Assembly: GCA_028023455.1 (NCBI GenBank)
Contig: JAQFVV010006340.1
Span: 2,401,438 to 2,465,437 of the forward strand
Source: Epiperipatus broadwayi
Lineage: Eukaryota > Onychophora > Udeonychophora > Euonychophora > Peripatidae
DNA length: 64,000 nt
Reading direction: 5' to 3'
Every line of letters begins with the position of its first letter. The first letter of the stretch is position 1. The notes below the pieces were generated by a model, which was not told the origin of the DNA, made no database searches, and was given only the letters and a program-made list of their open reading frames with translations. This document shows, piece after piece, positions 60,625 through 64,000 of this stretch. Both the position numbers and the translations under genes were made by a program.

Positions 60625-62590
60625 TACGATATCTGCTCTACAAGGCGCCATCTAGGCATTTAAACCTAGAAAAATTTATAGAGTAGGCAGATATGAGCTG
60701 TTAAGATTCCACTTTATTTAAATATTCAGATCGTTAGCCCAAGTCACTAGCTCAGTGGAGTAGCTGAGATAATAAAATATAAATTTTATATCTTAAATAT
60801 AAAAGAGTAAAAGCCACTGCCAGAAATTAACACATAAAAATATTTATTTACGCACATATAAAATAACATTTAAATTTTGAGGAATAAATTCACCATTTTA
60901 GATTTTTCTATTAATCTTTAGTTTTACATTTAAGTAAATTACAACCATGAGTTTAATATTTATTTAGTGAGTCGAGGATGAATAGACTACATAGATCTGC
61001 ATTTGAAAAGAATATTCTTCCCTGATTTAACCTTAGGCAACAAATTTCGCAATCAAACCAGCGCCAATCTATCTGATACATTTATGTATTCAATGTAGCA
61101 TGAAAATATGACAACACAAAATACTATACTGTCAGGAATGTACATCTGAACAGCAAGTAGAATTAGAGAAGACATTGTCTCTACACCAACAGGAATGTCA
61201 CATCTGTTGGCGAGTAGAACAATAAACATAAAACTCCATAGGAATGGACTGCTGTCCTTTGCCATCTTACAAACCCATCCATAGGCAAACAGAAAGTGTG
61301 TGGCGTATATCTATAATCCTGCCCGTAGAGGATCTCATACTACATCTACAATTACACAAATATATCCAATCCATTGAACCAATTCAACTACGAAATAAAT
61401 AACCTAAAATTACCCTCCCTTAATATAACTTTACAAAACTATAAAAATACTTAATTGTAAGTTATTAGAGAAAAAAATATATAGTTAATAATAAATTTGG
61501 CTGAACGTTTTTGAGGAACTGTGCCTCATACTCATAGCCTTCGTGAAAATGTACTTAATATATATGTAAATGAGAATATTCAAATGAGTTACTGTTACGT
61601 AGCCCACTTTTTCGAGATGTCAAAGCACGTGTCTCTTCTGTTGATTGCATGGATGTCTCTGTTAATGTAGAATGCCTCTTATTTTTCTCCTGTAGTCGTT
61701 TGGTTCTGAGCATAAAATAATGGGGTTAGCGGGTATGAAATTGTGCCCTGATTGTTTAGTATGTTCAAAAAATGCAGAAGATGTACTGCTGTTCGTTTGG
61801 GCTCTGTTGAAGGTGTACCGATGTTGAGCCAATCTGGTGTTAATTGTGGCTTTCGTTTCACCATAATATGTGGCATGGCATCCGGCTTGGGGGCAGGAAA
61901 TGGAGTACACCACATGTGGGGTGAGCGCTGGATCAATGTAGTCTTTGGAGTTATTGATCAACCTATTAGTGTTGGGTGGAGTTCTGAATATTATGCTGAA
62001 TTTGTTGCTCAAGGTTTTCGTTAGTTTGCTGGATATTTTAGGGATGTAGGGGACCGTTATTCTAGGTAGATTGGTGCGAGGCAATTTATCATCTATTGTG
62101 CTGTTGAATTATAGCCATTCATGCCCGACTTAAATTTAACATTTAAATACATTCGCACAGATTATTTTTATAAATTTGTTTTTAAAATGTTGAGTATAGA
62201 GCGGCTGCACAGATTCCACAATCAAAAACATCCAAATTAAACACAATCGATCAAAATACAAAATCATCAATAACATCAATTGCAAAAGGGAATACACAAG
62301 GCCCCATGGAATTCATTGTAGGATGCCTGCATTAATATCGTTGACCTATATATTCTAATCAAATGTGAAAACTTCAACATAATCAACTGCTAACGAATCT
62401 ATGCAACGTCTATACCCAACCTAAATTTCATCATTTAAAATTTAAACAATAAATAATTTATACAATAAGAAAAAAAAATGGAAATGATTTTTATCAATCG
62501 GAAAACATATAAAATTAAACATTATTAATTTGATTTTAAACTTAAAAAAGTCAGATAGAAGTTCATAAACTTGAACGAAAGTTCTTAATT
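60625..62590. repeat. Repeat family D, copy 2, interrupted by a Penelope fragment
   Basis: It is collinear with copy 1 for GCCATCTAGGCATTTAAACC, AAGTCACTAGCTCA, GCCACTGCCAG and block B (GAATAGACTACATAGATCTG, about 60979 onward). The block A-like sequence (GTTGAGTATAGAGCGG, about 62188-62430) comes after block B here, whereas it precedes it in copy 1. The 3' part (AAATGGAAATGATTTT and GTCAGATAG) again matches copy 1. The 70-codon frame at 61053-61265 is not conserved. Confidence 0.65.
61444..62109 (-). pseudogene. 5'-truncated Penelope-like element with GIY-YIG endonuclease
   Basis: On the minus strand the frame is open from the right junction and carries LPRITVPYIP, then VVYSISCPQAGCHATYYGE, TRLAQHRYTF, SSAFFEHTKQSGH and YRRKI. 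This is the GIY-YIG core with its zinc-like C..C insertion and Arg and Glu/His motifs, as in Penelope-like elements. A one-base shift near 61690 moves the frame to a tail (EAFYINRDIHAINRRD...) ending at a stop at 61595-61597. Such a tail is usual for Penelope endonucleases. The RT is absent, so the copy is 5' truncated. The insertion splits repeat D at a point left intact in copy 1. TATA is present at both junctions. Confidence 0.8.
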
Positions 62591-63287
62591 ACTTTTTTGT
62601 TGTTGTTATTAATTTGTAAAGTTCATAGCTCACAGTAGAAGAGTCCAGGTTTCTGCTTTTAATTCCCATGACACCTCCATTGGAAGATAATGTTCTGGAG
62701 ATGGCAATAGCTGGTTCAAGGTATCACAGTCTTTTCATCATTTTTTTTTTAAATAGAGAGTGTGGTATGTGCATCCTACCACATCTCTCAAACACAAAAT
62801 GCTGGAACTGTCAGAAAAAACTGTATTTCCCTTTTTATATTATCCACATGGATTCAATCAACAAAACATCACTAATCCATCACTTTCATTAGGGTCCGAG
62901 CCAATGCTTAGTGCTTCCATTGGTCAAGCTAATTTCTCTTTATTTTCTTATCTATCTTTCATCAGATCATTTTTCAACAATAAATAGATGCCTTTAAGGC
63001 TTAGCTTGCTTTTCAAACAATTTATAAACAATCTATTTCCATTAAATAGATTAAGCAAGAATTAATTAATAGCCTGTTTTCTCCCCATATATTATAACTC
63101 ATCATTTAAAATGCTCTTTTTATATCAACACAATTCACATATCAAATACTTATTTATTTGTTTTAATTAAAATATGTTTGAAGTTTGGCATCTGAGCAAA
63201 ATTAACATCACATGTTTAACAAACATCTTAAATTTAGAATTTTTAATTTGATTAGCACAAAATTTAGATGGTGACCTATTCAAAAGG

Positions 63288-63337
<50 letters not shown>

Positions 63338-64000
63338 AAAATGCATTTATTGATTTATGCTTTGCCTTCAGAGTAGAGCTTATTAATTATTATAAACTTA
63401 AAGAGACGTTTTTGTTCTCAAGTAAAGTAATGTATGCTGTTTGGCATATCTATAGGTAGTTTCTGGTCTGAAACCTACTTTGATGTATTATTTGAGCTGC
63501 TATGTTTAGCTTAATATCACATATATGTTGCTTATTAAAAGGTTTGTTTAGTTAGATAAAAGAAAGTGATAATTTAAGGCATATTCAGTAGTTAGCCAAG
63601 TTTAAGCCCCAGATATGCTTTAGACCCCATTAATATATTTTCATAGAATATGTAGTTAATTAATAAACTAGATCAATTTTAATAAAGTCCCCATTAGCAC
63701 AATTTCAGTGTTTATTTAACTAACTGGCATAGGGTAGTTTGCAGAAGAAACTATAGATTCTGTGCTTTACTAATTGTAATAATTAATATTTAGAGAGCAT
63801 TGTGAACGAGTTTTTACAAAGCACTGAGGTGCATTTCGCCTTCCTATCACATGATTATTAAGATAAGATTAGGTTTTAAGGGCTATCTTATCATCCCTAG
63901 TTCAGCCAGCCATCTCTCTTGAATGGGCTCATGATTTTAAGGGTCATTCCCATTACTCCCTTTAAAACTGGAACACCGAATCCAGCATCATATATTATGG
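62591..64000. other. AT-rich DNA, no supported gene
   Basis: Frames at 62668-62987 overlap each other and have no recognisable domain. A (TA)n tract lies at 63290-63333. The last 200 bases are slightly less AT-rich but show no exon or RNA gene that I can defend. Confidence 0.55.
63290..63333. repeat. (TA)n microsatellite
   Basis: This is an uninterrupted AT dinucleotide tract of about 44 bp, followed by TGTTAAAATG. Confidence 0.95.

Overview
The window looks like about 64 kb of AT-rich, repeat-dense nuclear DNA from an invertebrate animal. It contains intron-split sushi-domain exons, many (TA)n microsatellites and several retroelement classes (an APE-type LINE, a Ty3/gypsy-like LTR element, Penelope-like elements), plus many non-coding inverted-repeat elements. 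A mollusc, for example a cephalopod, would fit this texture, but no single sequence proves the taxon. Most short open frames here are chance or repeat-derived.

Layout. 1-1414 is AT-rich DNA without a recognised gene. 1415-4995 and 11978-15459 are two direct copies of a ~3.5 kb non-coding element whose ends read TGTAACC...GGTTACA and which lie against (TA)n tracts. Between them are a piggyBac-type MITE with TTAA duplications (8461-9214), a nested foldback element (about 9229-9870) and a nearly perfect 0.84 kb palindrome flanked by a 13 bp direct repeat (10129-10993). A small TIR element lies at 16124-16480.

17519-27435 is a ~9.9 kb composite. Long inverted arms built of A-rich ~150 bp subrepeats enclose a near-complete non-LTR retrotransposon on the minus strand (18424-25005). 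It has ORF1 with a zinc knuckle and ORF2 with an APE endonuclease and reverse transcriptase, and it is bracketed by an 18 bp target duplication. The target sequence belongs to the arms themselves and occurs twice more, unoccupied, in the right arm. This recalls the known Tx1L-in-Tx1D arrangement of Xenopus.

30257-31731 is another TIR-bounded non-coding element. 32428-46309 is a decayed Ty3/gypsy-like element on the minus strand with unusually long LTRs (about 3.4 kb each). Its primer-binding site, polypurine tract, gag, protease, RT/RNase H and integrase remnants are all visible, and each LTR carries pol III box A/B-like motifs. 46368-48847 holds two Penelope-like fragments in head-to-head inverted orientation, one interrupted by a 314 bp MITE.

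The only credible host gene is on the minus strand. A phase 1-1 exon at 55713-56051 encodes an unrecognised extracellular-type domain, followed by two phase 1-1 sushi (CCP) exons at 50219-50440 and 49916-50128. It is incomplete in this window. Two copies of a ~1.4-2 kb repeat (about 50620-51985 and 60625-62590) lie in and beyond this gene, and the second copy carries a truncated Penelope GIY-YIG fragment whose empty site is preserved in the first. The remainder (56052-60600, 62591-64000) is AT-rich DNA with microsatellites and no supported gene.
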